The notes below the pieces were generated by a model that was given only the letters and a program-made list of their open reading frames with translations, ran no database searches and was not told where the DNA came from. This document shows positions 30,840 to 40,171 of a DNA stretch of 64,000 nucleotides, piece by piece. Every line of letters starts with the position of its first letter. Position 1 is the first letter of the stretch. Origin of the DNA: a virus. The stretch is from the IMG/VR virus record IMGVR_UViG_3300042519_004024, positions 62,001 through 126,000 of that record; one strand, 5' to 3'. A program made the position numbers and the translations under genes.

Positions 30840-31727
30840 ATGAGTACAATAAATGTTTACAATTTTTTAGATGGTGCTAACCTTTGTAATATTTTTGCAA
30901 ATTTAATAGTATTGAAAATAAAAGAATCCTTTCCTGACGCAAAAACTGAAATTTCAGTAATAAACGTCAGGAATTTTTTTATTATTAAAGGGCAAACAAC
31001 ATCTGAAACACTTATTAATATTGCCGAAATTTTCCAAGATTTTTTAAATAACTATAACGAAGAATTATCTAAAAAAGTTAGAGTATTTGATATGATTCTT
31101 TACGGTAAAGAGTTTGATGATTTACCTTTAAATATATCATATAAAGAAATCAAGAAAGAATCGATTAAAATAAATAATCTACAGAAAATGATTAATAATC
31201 ATTCAAAAAATAAAATCTACTTTAATATTAAACTTGACGAACTTTCAAAGATAGTTTTTTTTGATTGTCAAAATGAACAATATAGTGATGTTAAAAACAT
31301 TTTAGAAAAGGAGTTTGTAGGGTACGAACTTATTAAGCACGATTTTTCAAATGAGACATATATTTCAGAAAAAATTTACGGACAATCGATGCACAATGAA
31401 AAACCTTATTTATTATTATTTAAATTTATATCAGATCACCTTTTTAAATTAGGTATTAGTAAAGAAGTTGATATGTCGATATCAAGTGTATTACATACAA
31501 AAGATATAACAAATGAAAATATTAATTTAATAATTTCAAATGATAACCATATAGTTAAAAGAGAATGGTTGGAATCTTTAGTTATGGATGTTTTTCCTTT
31601 TGAATTAGAAAAATTAAAAATTCGTTTTTCGGATTGTGATGATTTAACAAGTTTTGTTATAGACTCAGATACCGATAACTACTCAGTATCTGATTTATCT
31701 ATAAGACACGAAATGATATTAATCTAA
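30840..31727 (+). CDS. Unknown protein, 295 residues
   Basis: An alpha/beta protein with no recognised motif; the N-terminal part (IINVRNFFIIKGQTT) vaguely recalls S-adenosylmethionine synthetase N-domains, but I do not rely on it. It follows the small plus-strand gene by 65 nt and converges on the glutaredoxin gene with a 9-nt overlap. Confidence 0.65.
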   Translation: MSTINVYNFLDGANLCNIFANLIVLKIKESFPDAKTEISVINVRNFFIIKGQTTSETLINIAEIFQDFLNNYNEELSKKVRVFDMILYGKEFDDLPLNISYKEIKKESIKINNLQKMINNHSKNKIYFNIKLDELSKIVFFDCQNEQYSDVKNILEKEFVGYELIKHDFSNETYISEKIYGQSMHNEKPYLLLFKFISDHLFKLGISKEVDMSISSVLHTKDITNENINLIISNDNHIVKREWLESLVMDVFPFELEKLKIRFSDCDDLTSFVIDSDTDNYSVSDLSIRHEMILI

Positions 31728-32006
31728 TAAATACTCTTTAACCATTTTAACGCCCTCGTGGATATCTTCATAATCTCTATCGGGGGCTAATAATTTAACA
31801 TTAAATGGTTCATCGTTTTCATCTAAAGTTAATAACATTAAAGAAGGTACGTATTCGTTATTTGTAACATTTACATACTCATTATACTCTTCCTCAAAAT
31901 CATCAATATCCCTTTCAATGAATAATATGTTATTTTTTGTAAATTCTTCTTTTATTTGGGTACAGAATGGGCACCCTTTCATTGTGTAAACTACCGTAAC
32001 TTTCAT
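31719..32006 (-). CDS. Glutaredoxin-like protein
   Basis: The 95-residue thioredoxin-fold protein has the dithiol site C12-P-F-C15 after a beta strand and a cis-proline in YVPSLML. It is the usual size for a phage glutaredoxin, which supplies electrons to ribonucleotide reductase in T4-like phages; no reductase is in this window. It lies 2 nt after the next upstream gene. Confidence 0.85.
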   Translation of the reverse strand: MKVTVVYTMKGCPFCTQIKEEFTKNNILFIERDIDDFEEEYNEYVNVTNNEYVPSLMLLTLDENDEPFNVKLLAPDRDYEDIHEGVKMVKEYLLD

Positions 32007-32008
32007 AA

Positions 32009-32362
32009 CTAATTGAATGTATAATACTTTTTTAATCCATTTATAAGAAGGGTAAACGTTTGATCCTCACTACCTTCATTTAATATATATAATTTATATA
32101 TATTCTCATCTTTATTTCTTTTATAATATATCATTAATTTACCGTACTCTATCACACCCTCTAACTCAATAACCAAATCCAATAAATTAAATCTATCGTA
32201 CCATATTTTTTTATTCTTTTCAAAAAGTGTGTTTAATCCCTCTATTGTTATATTTCTAGTCCTAGTAATACACGGATAGTTTTCATATTTTTTAAGATAT
32301 AAATCTAAAACATGTTGGGGTAAAACCTTTTCTGTATTTTCTTCAATTTTATGGTAATTCAT
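32009..32362 (-). CDS. Unknown protein, 117 residues
   Basis: Start ATG 32362 (MNYHKIEENTEKVLPQH) overlaps the end of the upstream PcfJ-like gene by 14 nt. A small alpha/beta protein with no known motif. Confidence 0.6.
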   Translation of the reverse strand: MNYHKIEENTEKVLPQHVLDLYLKKYENYPCITRTRNITIEGLNTLFEKNKKIWYDRFNLLDLVIELEGVIEYGKLMIYYKRNKDENIYKLYILNEGSEDQTFTLLINGLKKYYTFN

Positions 32363-34010
32363 CGAATAAATCATAATCAGCAATATAATCTAGTAAATAG
32401 TTTTTAGGTTCTTGATTATCCCAAGTTGGTAACATGTACTTTATGTCTGGTTTATTTTCAAATACGGCAATTTGTTTAATTACTTTACCATTAGGAAATT
32501 TTTTAGTCATCTCAGGTAATTTAATCATACCCTTACTATAAAGGTAATTTGCAAACCCTTCTAACTCATTAATTGGTGACAACCAATCTTCACTTAAGTG
32601 TTTATTGTATTTACCTAATTTTTGAACCACTTTAACTCCATCGTTCATATATTTTAACTCAATACTTGCTCTTATAACACTATCTTCACTTCCTTTTCTT
32701 AAAGACACAATAAAACAGTATGGTTTTTCACTATAAGTTCTAACACAGTTACTTTGTACCATAGATTCTCCTTCGTATTGTTCTGTCGTCTTTAATAATA
32801 CAGGATAATATGTTTCACCATTGTTATATATTGGTTTTTCAATCAAATAGGCGTCTTCACCATAAAATCTTGTTACTGTACCTGAACGATAAGATTGTAC
32901 AAGTGCTGACCACTCTGAATGTTCTTTTACATAATCATCGTAGTTTGTTGCTGTGATTTTAACGTACTCACCATATTTTTTTAAGGACTCTTTATATTGA
33001 AGGTGATCGTTTAACGAGTTTAACACGGTTTCGGAGTTACTTGTATTTAAAATTTTAACAATATTTTCTTTTTCTTTTTTACTAATATTTGCCATTATGG
33101 AACCGTAGTCACCGTAAAAATCATTAGTTCTTTCACTTAAAAAACATTCACTATTAATTGTATTAAATAAGTCTAACCCAAATAATCTATAAAAAATCAT
33201 AATACCACTCAAATCGATATTGTTGTACTTATTCAATAGTTCTCTGATTTTAGTCCCTTTAAGGTTATGTTTATTCATAAACCAAGTAACTAAATTATTA
33301 TCATATTGTTTGATTTCTTTTTTAGGTGTATAAAATGACTTAAACTTTGAAAAAGCGTCTGGGTATTTAATACCTGAAAATTTAAGGTACAATTGGTAGA
33401 ACTTATCGTTATTGTCTAATTCGGTGTCAAATTTGGTTCCTGTTCTTTCAGCAACTATATTTAAAAACGTAGAAATAACCTCATCTTTAAATTTTATATT
33501 TTCATCATCTTTAGGTGTCATATAAAAATAACATATGTTGTTATATAACGACATATTACGTAAATCCGTTTTATGCATAGACATTTTAGATCCAATCTTA
33601 CTCTTCTTTTTAAGGTTAAGTTCACCAGAATAAAAAGTCTTTCTTTTAATGTTAAAAGTCAGATAACTAATTTGTCTTCTAACTTTAAAATATTTTTTTG
33701 ATACGTCCCTATAATTAATGTATGAATAAAACTTTAATGCAATTTTATTTTCATTCTCTTCAATTACCAAAGTTTTTCTTTTCATATGTACTTCAGCAAA
33801 TGGATTACCATAGTTTTCTAAAAAAACCGTTTCATCTTGTGATTTAAATTTTAATTTGAATGATCCTTGAACTCTATAGGGAACAGGATTAAGGTTATCA
33901 AAAATATCGTCATTATCAACTATTTTTTGTTCAATTTCATTAAAATTTTCAAAAACTTCAGTTATATAATGAACGTCTTGTGCTTTAAACAAGTTTGTCA
34001 TTTCAGACAT
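32349..34010 (-). CDS. PcfJ-like protein, putative
   Basis: The 553-residue product has in its C-terminal third the run MVQSNCVRTYSEKPYCFIVSL followed by a beta strand with IRASIEL, the pattern (HC/NCV-x-x-Y, then a tIEL strand) of PcfJ-like proteins found in conjugative elements and phages. Function in phages is unknown. The N-terminal 350 residues are unrecognised. Confidence 0.55.
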   Translation of the reverse strand: MSEMTNLFKAQDVHYITEVFENFNEIEQKIVDNDDIFDNLNPVPYRVQGSFKLKFKSQDETVFLENYGNPFAEVHMKRKTLVIEENENKIALKFYSYINYRDVSKKYFKVRRQISYLTFNIKRKTFYSGELNLKKKSKIGSKMSMHKTDLRNMSLYNNICYFYMTPKDDENIKFKDEVISTFLNIVAERTGTKFDTELDNNDKFYQLYLKFSGIKYPDAFSKFKSFYTPKKEIKQYDNNLVTWFMNKHNLKGTKIRELLNKYNNIDLSGIMIFYRLFGLDLFNTINSECFLSERTNDFYGDYGSIMANISKKEKENIVKILNTSNSETVLNSLNDHLQYKESLKKYGEYVKITATNYDDYVKEHSEWSALVQSYRSGTVTRFYGEDAYLIEKPIYNNGETYYPVLLKTTEQYEGESMVQSNCVRTYSEKPYCFIVSLRKGSEDSVIRASIELKYMNDGVKVVQKLGKYNKHLSEDWLSPINELEGFANYLYSKGMIKLPEMTKKFPNGKVIKQIAVFENKPDIKYMLPTWDNQEPKNYLLDYIADYDLFDELP

Positions 34011-34031
34011 AAAAATAATATTATAAGATTA

Positions 34032-34316
34032 CTAATTCAAACAAATTAACCCCATGTGGTGTTGCATATACGGTAAAACCTTTTCTACATTTTTTGTTTC
34101 ACCATTCAAATCTAAAATTAACTTAATTAATTGATTTCTTGTTGGTTCTAATGGTTTTCCGTCTTCTTTGGAGTTTTCCTCAACAATTTCTCTAACACCT
34201 TCAAAAAACTTCTCTGAATCAATTTTACCAATTAATTGTTTTAACTGTTCGGGGTTCTTATCAAAGAATCCTTTAAAATTAACCATATATATTTCCACAT
34301 CAACATTCATACTCAA
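34032..34316 (-). CDS. Unknown helical protein, 94 residues
   Basis: The product (MSMNVDVEIYMVNFKGF…) is mostly helical and charged. Start could be ATG 34316, 34310 or 34286. No motif recognised. Confidence 0.6.
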   Translation of the reverse strand: MSMNVDVEIYMVNFKGFFDKNPEQLKQLIGKIDSEKFFEGVREIVEENSKEDGKPLEPTRNQLIKLILDLNGETKNVEKVLPYMQHHMGLICLN

Positions 34317-34365
34317 TATTTTAATTCAACAAAAATAACAATTATTTTTGGTTATAAAAAGTTTT

Positions 34366-35721
34366 TTAAGAGAATAAATGGAAATTTTCGTCAGTATCTA
34401 TTCTTTCTCTTAAAGCGTCAGGGATTACATTACTTACATTACTATTCTTTAAGTTAATTACTGTTAATCTTGGTAGATTTGCAATACAACTAGGTAATTT
34501 TTCAAGAGTAGGGTTATCAGGTAATGATAAAAATTGTAGTTTATCTAAATTACATATAGCTTCAGGTATTTTTGAGACACACCCAACTAAATGTAATGCT
34601 GATAAATTTTTAAATTTACCGATACTTTCAGGTATAGGTAAACTAAATGGTTCTCCACCTTTTCTAGTAAATTCAAGTCTTTCAATATTTTCAGGTAATG
34701 TTTCAAAAAACTCAGGGAAACCGTAAAGAACGATGAATTTTGATGCCGAATCACCAGGGTAATTTACCGATACTTTCTTACCGTTATTTTGTGATAATCC
34801 TTGCATAAACTGTGGTTTGAAGTACTCCTTCAATTCAGGTTCTTGTTTACGTAAGAAATCAACTAAATCAATTTGTCTATCTGATGGATCCATGTATTGA
34901 TTTGATGGGAAGTGGAATTGGTATCTTAATGCTGGTAGTCCTGATTTTTCACCGACATCCATACTTCCTGTGAATTTTGTAGGTGAATTAGGTATCACAA
35001 CATATAAAGGACCATCTTTAATGTATCTATCAAACCAAGTTAAACCTGGTGATGATGTACACCATCTTGTTTCACCTCTTTGTGGTTCTAAGTAATATCC
35101 ACCATAAAAACATGCGGCGTCTTTACCAAGTTGTCCTGTATCTGAAATTTTTACAACAGTCCAATTACCAAATTTCTTAACTTCTTCGGCACCTGGATGT
35201 TGGTAAGTTGTTGACGCTTCTTTTTTCTCGTCTGCAGTTGCTTTAGTCTTCTCTAATGAAAAGTCTTTAACTTGATCGTAAAGAGTTTCAGGGGTTAACT
35301 TATTAATATCACGGTATTCTTGTTGTAATCTATTTTTATATCTTTCAAACTTCATCAAGTCACCCGTAACTTTGTACAAGTCTTCCATAAATAACTCTTG
35401 GTATTGTTGATACGCACCTTTATATCTTGGTGAGTCAGGTTCAACGTCCAAATTTGTTGGGGTTACAAAATTTTTAAGTATCCATTGGGTGTATTTGCCA
35501 ATTTTTACTTTTTCCATATCTTCGGGTTTAGCGGTTCCTGCATCCATTCCTTCAGGAATTCTTGATGTTGGATCGGCAGCGATGATGTCAAATAAAATAT
35601 TAAAAGGCATCATACCCTTTCTTGTTTCTTTTTTAGGTTTAACATATTTGTCAAATAGCACCTGAAATCTTGAACTCTCAATGATTAAATCTCTTAAAAT
35701 GCTCGTAAATCTAATAGCCAT
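34366..35721 (-). CDS. Leucine-rich-repeat protein with capsid signal
   Basis: The 451-residue product starts with FTSILRDLIIE then SSRF, a divergent form of the signal. Its centre contains RWCTSSPG…WFDRYIKDGPLYVVIP, a motif shared by unannotated proteins of T4-like phages. The C-terminus (about 335-445) has LRRs (FKNLSALHLVGC, LDKLQFLSLPDN, LPRLTVINLKNS). LRRs bind proteins, so a host-directed effector delivered from the head is plausible. A TATTTAT box is 15 nt upstream. Confidence 0.75.
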   Translation of the reverse strand: MAIRFTSILRDLIIESSRFQVLFDKYVKPKKETRKGMMPFNILFDIIAADPTSRIPEGMDAGTAKPEDMEKVKIGKYTQWILKNFVTPTNLDVEPDSPRYKGAYQQYQELFMEDLYKVTGDLMKFERYKNRLQQEYRDINKLTPETLYDQVKDFSLEKTKATADEKKEASTTYQHPGAEEVKKFGNWTVVKISDTGQLGKDAACFYGGYYLEPQRGETRWCTSSPGLTWFDRYIKDGPLYVVIPNSPTKFTGSMDVGEKSGLPALRYQFHFPSNQYMDPSDRQIDLVDFLRKQEPELKEYFKPQFMQGLSQNNGKKVSVNYPGDSASKFIVLYGFPEFFETLPENIERLEFTRKGGEPFSLPIPESIGKFKNLSALHLVGCVSKIPEAICNLDKLQFLSLPDNPTLEKLPSCIANLPRLTVINLKNSNVSNVIPDALRERIDTDENFHLFS

Positions 35722-35765
35722 AATTGTTTTTTATTAATAAATATCACAAATATAAGAAAAATTAT

Positions 35766-36605
35766 TTAATAATTCATTATTAAAAGTTCTTCACCCATGT
35801 TTTGTTTTGTTCCTTTCTTTGCCGCCGCAGCCTTTGCAAATTCTTTTTTAACCCAAGTATATTCATTTTCAGGAAACCATTCATGAAGTAGTTCAAAATC
35901 ATAATAAGATAAACTAAATTTACCTTTTATTTCTTTTAGTGTATTTGCAAGTCTTTCGTGGTCTTGTCTATCAAAATCATGGTTGGAATAGTAATTCTCT
36001 GTTTTCCAATATGGTGGATCTAAATAGATGTATGTCGTTGGTGAGTCGTACTTTTTAATAACGTCAGCAAAATCCATATTCTCAACGTGCGTAATTTTTA
36101 AAAAGTGTTCAATCCAATCAGGTTTAGATAACTTATCTCTAAATGTAAGATATTTTGATTTGTACTTACCCTTCAAGTCAATAAATGAACTCGTTTCAGG
36201 TTTACTACCACTAAATACTTGTGTTAGTACATATACGTATTTAGCGGCAACTTCATAATCACCAGGTTCTAAGCTGAAACCTTCATTAAAAATTTCAGCC
36301 TGAAACCTTACAAACTGTTCTTTATATATTGGTGGTGTTGGTTCCTCACCAAACTTCTGACAATCAATTGCGTTAATTGCCCTCAATAATTCACTTGGGT
36401 TTTGTACACACTTAAATAGATTGTAATTTAGTGGATTAAAGTCGTTGTAAACAACTTTCTTTAGGTTAGGGAACTCTTTTAAATCCATATTAAAGAAACA
36501 CCAAAACATCCCACCAAATGTTTCAACATATGTTTCCATATCTTTATCGTAGAAAGGGACTATCCACTTTCCAATCTTACTTTTACCACCAATATAACTT
36601 AACAT
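35766..36605 (-). CDS. Dam-like N6-adenine DNA methyltransferase (D12 class)
   Basis: From ATG 36605 the 279-residue enzyme starts MLSYIGGKSKIGKWI (D12 motif X), has motif I near TFGGMF (29-34) and the catalytic DPPYW at 196-200, the alpha-class order of Dam and T4 Dam. It should methylate adenine in DNA. A longer upstream start would add a hydrophobic stretch atypical of the family and is rejected. Target sequence is not predictable. Confidence 0.9.
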   Translation of the reverse strand: MLSYIGGKSKIGKWIVPFYDKDMETYVETFGGMFWCFFNMDLKEFPNLKKVVYNDFNPLNYNLFKCVQNPSELLRAINAIDCQKFGEEPTPPIYKEQFVRFQAEIFNEGFSLEPGDYEVAAKYVYVLTQVFSGSKPETSSFIDLKGKYKSKYLTFRDKLSKPDWIEHFLKITHVENMDFADVIKKYDSPTTYIYLDPPYWKTENYYSNHDFDRQDHERLANTLKEIKGKFSLSYYDFELLHEWFPENEYTWVKKEFAKAAAAKKGTKQNMGEELLIMNY

Positions 36606-36664
36606 AATACAAATATAGTATTTTAAATATTTATTTTCAAATAGAACTTTATTAAAATATAAAC

Positions 36665-36823
36665 ATGGAACAAAAAAAGGCAACACAAGTTACGGGATGT
36701 AAACAGTGTAAAAAAGGATTAAATTTAACTCAGAAGTCATTAATTGTATTATCTATTTATGTTTTTTTTGCTGCTATCTATGGTACAGTACAAATAGTTA
36801 AAGACTTATACAACTTCTTTTAA
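36665..36823 (+). CDS. 52-residue membrane protein with CxxC
   Basis: ATG 36665 opens MEQKKATQVTGCKQCKKGL… followed by one membrane helix (about 24-46). A TATTTAT box lies 30 nt upstream, the same arrangement as the small gene at 30619. It overlaps the end of dnaJ by 18 nt on the opposite strand. Confidence 0.6.
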   Translation: MEQKKATQVTGCKQCKKGLNLTQKSLIVLSIYVFFAAIYGTVQIVKDLYNFF

Positions 36824-37798
36824 TATATCCTTTAAATTATTCTTTACCTCATCATTTAATTCATAATCGTTGGTGATTGTTAATTTTACATAAAAGTCTC
36901 CGCTACCGTGAGCATCTTTATAACCTTTTTTAACTAACCTCAATGGTTTGTCTGAATTTAAGTTTTTAGGCATACTAATCATCAAATTACCATCTGGGTG
37001 TGGTAATTTAATTTGTTTTTCAGTTAAAATTTCTAAAACATTTAATTTTAAACTATAAACAAGATCCCTACCTACTTTATCAAAATCATCTTTTTTTATT
37101 AATTCAACCTTCAATATTAAATCTCCACGATTATTAGTCATTCTACCATAGTCACCCTTTGTTGGTATCCTCAAGAAATCACCATTATCTACATTTTTTG
37201 GTATGCTAACTAATAAATTTTCCTTTTCTTTAACCATCCCATGTCCACTACATGTATTACACTTTTTAGTAATCACACTTCCGCTCCCACCACAATAATC
37301 ACATGACATGTTAAAAATTTGTTGAAACATCCCCGTTCCCATTTTTTTCATAACATATCCTTGTCCGTTACACACATTACATACCGATCTATCCCCACCA
37401 TTACCATTACAAGGTTTACAGGAAACTAAATAATCATAACTTAGATTTTTTTGTACACCAAAATAAGATTCAATGGGGGTTATCTCTAGATTTATCACTT
37501 TGTCGGGAACCTTTGCGGTTTGTTTTCTACCACCATTCATCATTTCTTCAAACATAGAATGTACGTCAAACCCTCCACCCATATTACCCATAAATGGGTT
37601 ATTTTTTCTGTGATCGTAATCTCTTCTCTTACTCTCGTCACCTATTATGTCATAAGCTTCAGCAATATCTTTAAATTTTTCCTCACCATCAGGGTTTACA
37701 TCTGGATGATATTGTTTACTTAATTTTCTATATGACTTTTTTATTTCGTCCTGAGAAGCCTTTTCATCAACCTCAAGTATATCATAATAATTTTTCAT
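36806..37798 (-). CDS. dnaJ: DnaJ co-chaperone
   Basis: The 330-residue protein has a J domain with HPD at 31-33, a G/F-rich linker (67-80), four CxxCxGxG zinc motifs (C127/130, C140/143, C166/169, C180/183) and a C-terminal substrate domain, all in DnaJ order. It should stimulate the host DnaK ATPase and may assist head or tail assembly. Slightly shorter than bacterial DnaJ (about 375). Its ATG shares a CATG with the divergent gene. Confidence 0.95.
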   Translation of the reverse strand: MKNYYDILEVDEKASQDEIKKSYRKLSKQYHPDVNPDGEEKFKDIAEAYDIIGDESKRRDYDHRKNNPFMGNMGGGFDVHSMFEEMMNGGRKQTAKVPDKVINLEITPIESYFGVQKNLSYDYLVSCKPCNGNGGDRSVCNVCNGQGYVMKKMGTGMFQQIFNMSCDYCGGSGSVITKKCNTCSGHGMVKEKENLLVSIPKNVDNGDFLRIPTKGDYGRMTNNRGDLILKVELIKKDDFDKVGRDLVYSLKLNVLEILTEKQIKLPHPDGNLMISMPKNLNSDKPLRLVKKGYKDAHGSGDFYVKLTITNDYELNDEVKNNLKDILKEVV

Positions 37799-38441
37799 GA
37801 AATCAAATTATTTAATTGTTTTATTCAAAAATAAGAAAAAAAGAAAAATTATCAAACATTACGTAAATAAAAGTAGTGCTCTGAAGAAATTCAATGATAT
37901 GGTATTAATTAATAGTGAAATATTATTTGATAAATTAATTGAGAACGCTACCCCCTGTGATTATGAAATAGCGTTATTAACAAACCAAACAAAAGTACAA
38001 CAAAGTCTATTTTTAACAGATAACTTAGGTAGGAATAATCCAGTTAATTTAGAAAATCCGGATTACGTTTTTTTAGATATAAAAAAATATAAAGTAGAAG
38101 AAACTATTTTTGATTGGCAGGAACAAAAAAAAATAAAGTTTTTAGATTTAATTAAAGAATATTGTAGTGATAAAAATTTTAAGAGTATTTTTACACTTAA
38201 CAATAAATTATGTATTCAGATAGATGAGGACGTTTCTTTATTTTCTCTTAAGGATAAAGATGAATCTGAAAGATTATTAGAAGTAATGCAAGATTACTTT
38301 ATATCTAACTCAAGGAGTGATGCGTTCTTTGTTAAAGATGTTTCTAACGCACAAAGAAAATGGTTGTACGATATTATGGAAAAGAAGGGGTTCGATAAAA
38401 GAAGATTATATCGACTAAAGACTACTTTTTCAAAAAGATAA
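37797..38441 (+). CDS. Unknown protein, 214 residues
   Basis: Starts at the ATG that overlaps the dnaJ ATG on the other strand (CATG at 37796-37799). A lysine-rich N-terminus precedes a mixed alpha/beta body and a basic end (GFDKRRLYRLKTTFSKR). It is of a type I have seen only as hypothetical in large phages. Confidence 0.7.
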   Translation: MKSNYLIVLFKNKKKRKIIKHYVNKSSALKKFNDMVLINSEILFDKLIENATPCDYEIALLTNQTKVQQSLFLTDNLGRNNPVNLENPDYVFLDIKKYKVEETIFDWQEQKKIKFLDLIKEYCSDKNFKSIFTLNNKLCIQIDEDVSLFSLKDKDESERLLEVMQDYFISNSRSDAFFVKDVSNAQRKWLYDIMEKKGFDKRRLYRLKTTFSKR

Positions 38442-38643
38442 ATTCAACATCACCTATAGAAATTATTGCCCTTTCATCTTTGTTGTTTTTATTAAGGTTT
38501 CTACTTATATCGTTGAACTCATATTCATCTAAAACAACATTAATTGTTATTTTTTTTGAGTTCTTAAATACGTCTTCCGATAATTCAACAATCTGAGCCA
38601 TCTTGGTTAATTTATCCCTAAAGTTCTCTTGATTCTCTCCCAT
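38422..38643 (-). CDS. Unknown protein, 73 residues
   Basis: A small alpha/beta protein (MGENQENFRDKLTKM…) overlapping the preceding gene by 37 nt. Part of a run of tightly overlapping small minus-strand genes. No motif known. Confidence 0.6.
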   Translation of the reverse strand: MGENQENFRDKLTKMAQIVELSEDVFKNSKKITINVVLDEYEFNDISRNLNKNNKDERAIISIGDVEFIFLKK

Positions 38644-38819
38644 AAAGTGTATTTTTTTTCAACAAATATGGTATTTTTTATATGTTGCGGTTTTGTTTTT
38701 TTAATCTCATCACAAAACCTCATTTTTAAATCCTCGTTTTGTTTTTCAGTTATTGTAAATTCTTCTTTGAGTTTATTCAGTTGGTTCTGTAACTCCGCTA
38801 TCGACTTCTTTTTGCTCAT
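38607..38819 (-). CDS. Unknown coiled-coil protein, 70 residues
   Basis: From ATG 38819 (MSKKKSIAELQNQLNKL) the product is a coiled coil followed by a basic end (TLWERIKRTLGIN). It overlaps both neighbours (47 and 37 nt), typical of compact phage operons. Confidence 0.6.
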   Translation of the reverse strand: MSKKKSIAELQNQLNKLKEEFTITEKQNEDLKMRFCDEIKKTKPQHIKNTIFVEKKYTLWERIKRTLGIN

Positions 38820-39201
38820 TTTCAATAAATTTATTTAATTCTTCCATGTCAAATTTTAAACCTTTCAAATTTTCTAAGTTTTCTTTTTCAAAAATGTTTT
38901 TTAGTTCCTGTACTTTATTTTTAAAAAGTCTTTCTTTTTCTTCTCTATCAATGTTTGTTTTAATTATATTATCAATTATAGATTCTATTTTATCTATTAA
39001 GACTTTTTTATTTTCACAAACTAAAGAATATATCGGGTTTCCTTCCTTTCCTTCACTTTCTAACACCTCTAAGTCTTGAGGTATATTTTTTAACATCACC
39101 CATGTTGATGGGAATGTCATATCAAAACTGACGTAGTTTTTTAATACTCTTACAGATTTTAAATATTTCGAACACTTCCCGATAAAGTTACTATAAATCA
39201 T
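38773..39201 (-). CDS. Unknown protein, 142 residues
   Basis: Alpha/beta N-terminus (VSFDMTFPSTWVMLKN) followed by a long coiled coil (65-135). No family known. It lies 3 nt after the small membrane-protein gene. Confidence 0.65.
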   Translation of the reverse strand: MIYSNFIGKCSKYLKSVRVLKNYVSFDMTFPSTWVMLKNIPQDLEVLESEGKEGNPIYSLVCENKKVLIDKIESIIDNIIKTNIDREEKERLFKNKVQELKNIFEKENLENLKGLKFDMEELNKFIENEQKEVDSGVTEPTE

Positions 39202-39204
39202 TAT

Positions 39205-39393
39205 TTAATATATTAAGTATGTTATTATATAAGAAACAAATAAACCATAAGTTAATGTTTCCCATTTATTTAATTCAAAGGGTTTTGGTGGATCTGAAAA
39301 AATGGCTCTAACAAAATCAAATGTTAATTTTAAAAGAGCCACTATCGAAAATATAAAAATAAACCCAAAAATCGGTGTAAGGTTATTAAGCAT
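39205..39393 (-). CDS. Two-span membrane protein, 62 residues
   Basis: Two membrane helices (about 7-32 and 44-61) with a short loop containing SDPPKPFELNKWE. Its start overlaps the end of the histone-like gene by 8 nt. Function unknown. Confidence 0.65.
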   Translation of the reverse strand: MLNNLTPIFGFIFIFSIVALLKLTFDFVRAIFSDPPKPFELNKWETLTYGLFVSYIITYLIY

Positions 39394-39571
39394 TTTTTTC
39401 TTCTTTAGAATGGTTTAATACTTCTTTTCTTAAAACTTGCATAAGTTCTCTTAATTCTTGAGCGGTTTTTCTTGCTCTTGTTCCTGCCGACTTATTTCCT
39501 TTTTCATAAAATTTAGTTGTCTCAGCGGATAGTTGTTCTACTAATGTTTTTATTTGTTCAAGTGTTTTCAT
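39386..39571 (-). CDS. Histone H1-like (Hc1-type) protein
   Basis: The 61-residue product has the signature KFYEKGNKSAGTRARK followed by LRELMQVLRKEV, which matches the small Hc1-like histone proteins typical of Bacteroidota. Cellular members bind and compact DNA, but this copy lacks the long lysine/alanine-rich tail. Possible roles are genome condensation or host nucleoid control; it also points to a Bacteroidota host. Confidence 0.8.
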   Translation of the reverse strand: MKTLEQIKTLVEQLSAETTKFYEKGNKSAGTRARKTAQELRELMQVLRKEVLNHSKEEKNA

Positions 39572-39639
39572 TTTTTAAAAAATTATTTTTTTATTTTTTA
39601 TTATAATAGATGTTATAACTTATTTGTAAATAACATATA

Positions 39640-40128
39640 CTAATTTTTAAGTGATCTTTCAAGTACTTTATATATGTCAGTAAAAATTTCAATGTCAGAT
39701 TTTGTTTTTTTATACTTACTATCAAAGATTTGTCTAAAAAAAGTATAAATACTATCTTTTATTTTTAAATCATTCTGGGAGTAAAAAACCTCAAAGAAAA
39801 ACCCTTCAAAAAATTCTAAATCAGTTTCATTAAAGTTGAACTTTATGTTTTCTTTTTTAAAGTTTTCTATTGTTTTGCCCCAACACCATCTAAAGTGGTT
39901 TAATTTTTGCTCTGTTGTCATACCGACTTTAGTCTCTTTATTATCATCAAAATCATCACCCAAATAGGTGTCATTTAATAAATTTAAAAAGGATAAACAA
40001 AAATCTCTAAATAATTCTGTCAATTCAGGTGTAATGTTATTTGCAAGGTACCAAGCGGTTATATCTTCTTGGGACATTGGTTTGGCTAACCAATCAAAAA
40101 AACGACCCATGTTATTATCTGTATTCAT
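39640..40128 (-). CDS. Unknown protein, 162 residues
   Basis: A helical, aromatic-rich protein (MNTDNNMGRFFDWLAKPM…, later WCWGKTIENF). Reminiscent of conserved large-phage hypothetical proteins. No motif or partner is evident. Confidence 0.65.
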   Translation of the reverse strand: MNTDNNMGRFFDWLAKPMSQEDITAWYLANNITPELTELFRDFCLSFLNLLNDTYLGDDFDDNKETKVGMTTEQKLNHFRWCWGKTIENFKKENIKFNFNETDLEFFEGFFFEVFYSQNDLKIKDSIYTFFRQIFDSKYKKTKSDIEIFTDIYKVLERSLKN

Positions 40129-40171
40129 ATAACAAATAATAACATGGGTCTAATTAAAAATGAAGTTTAAT

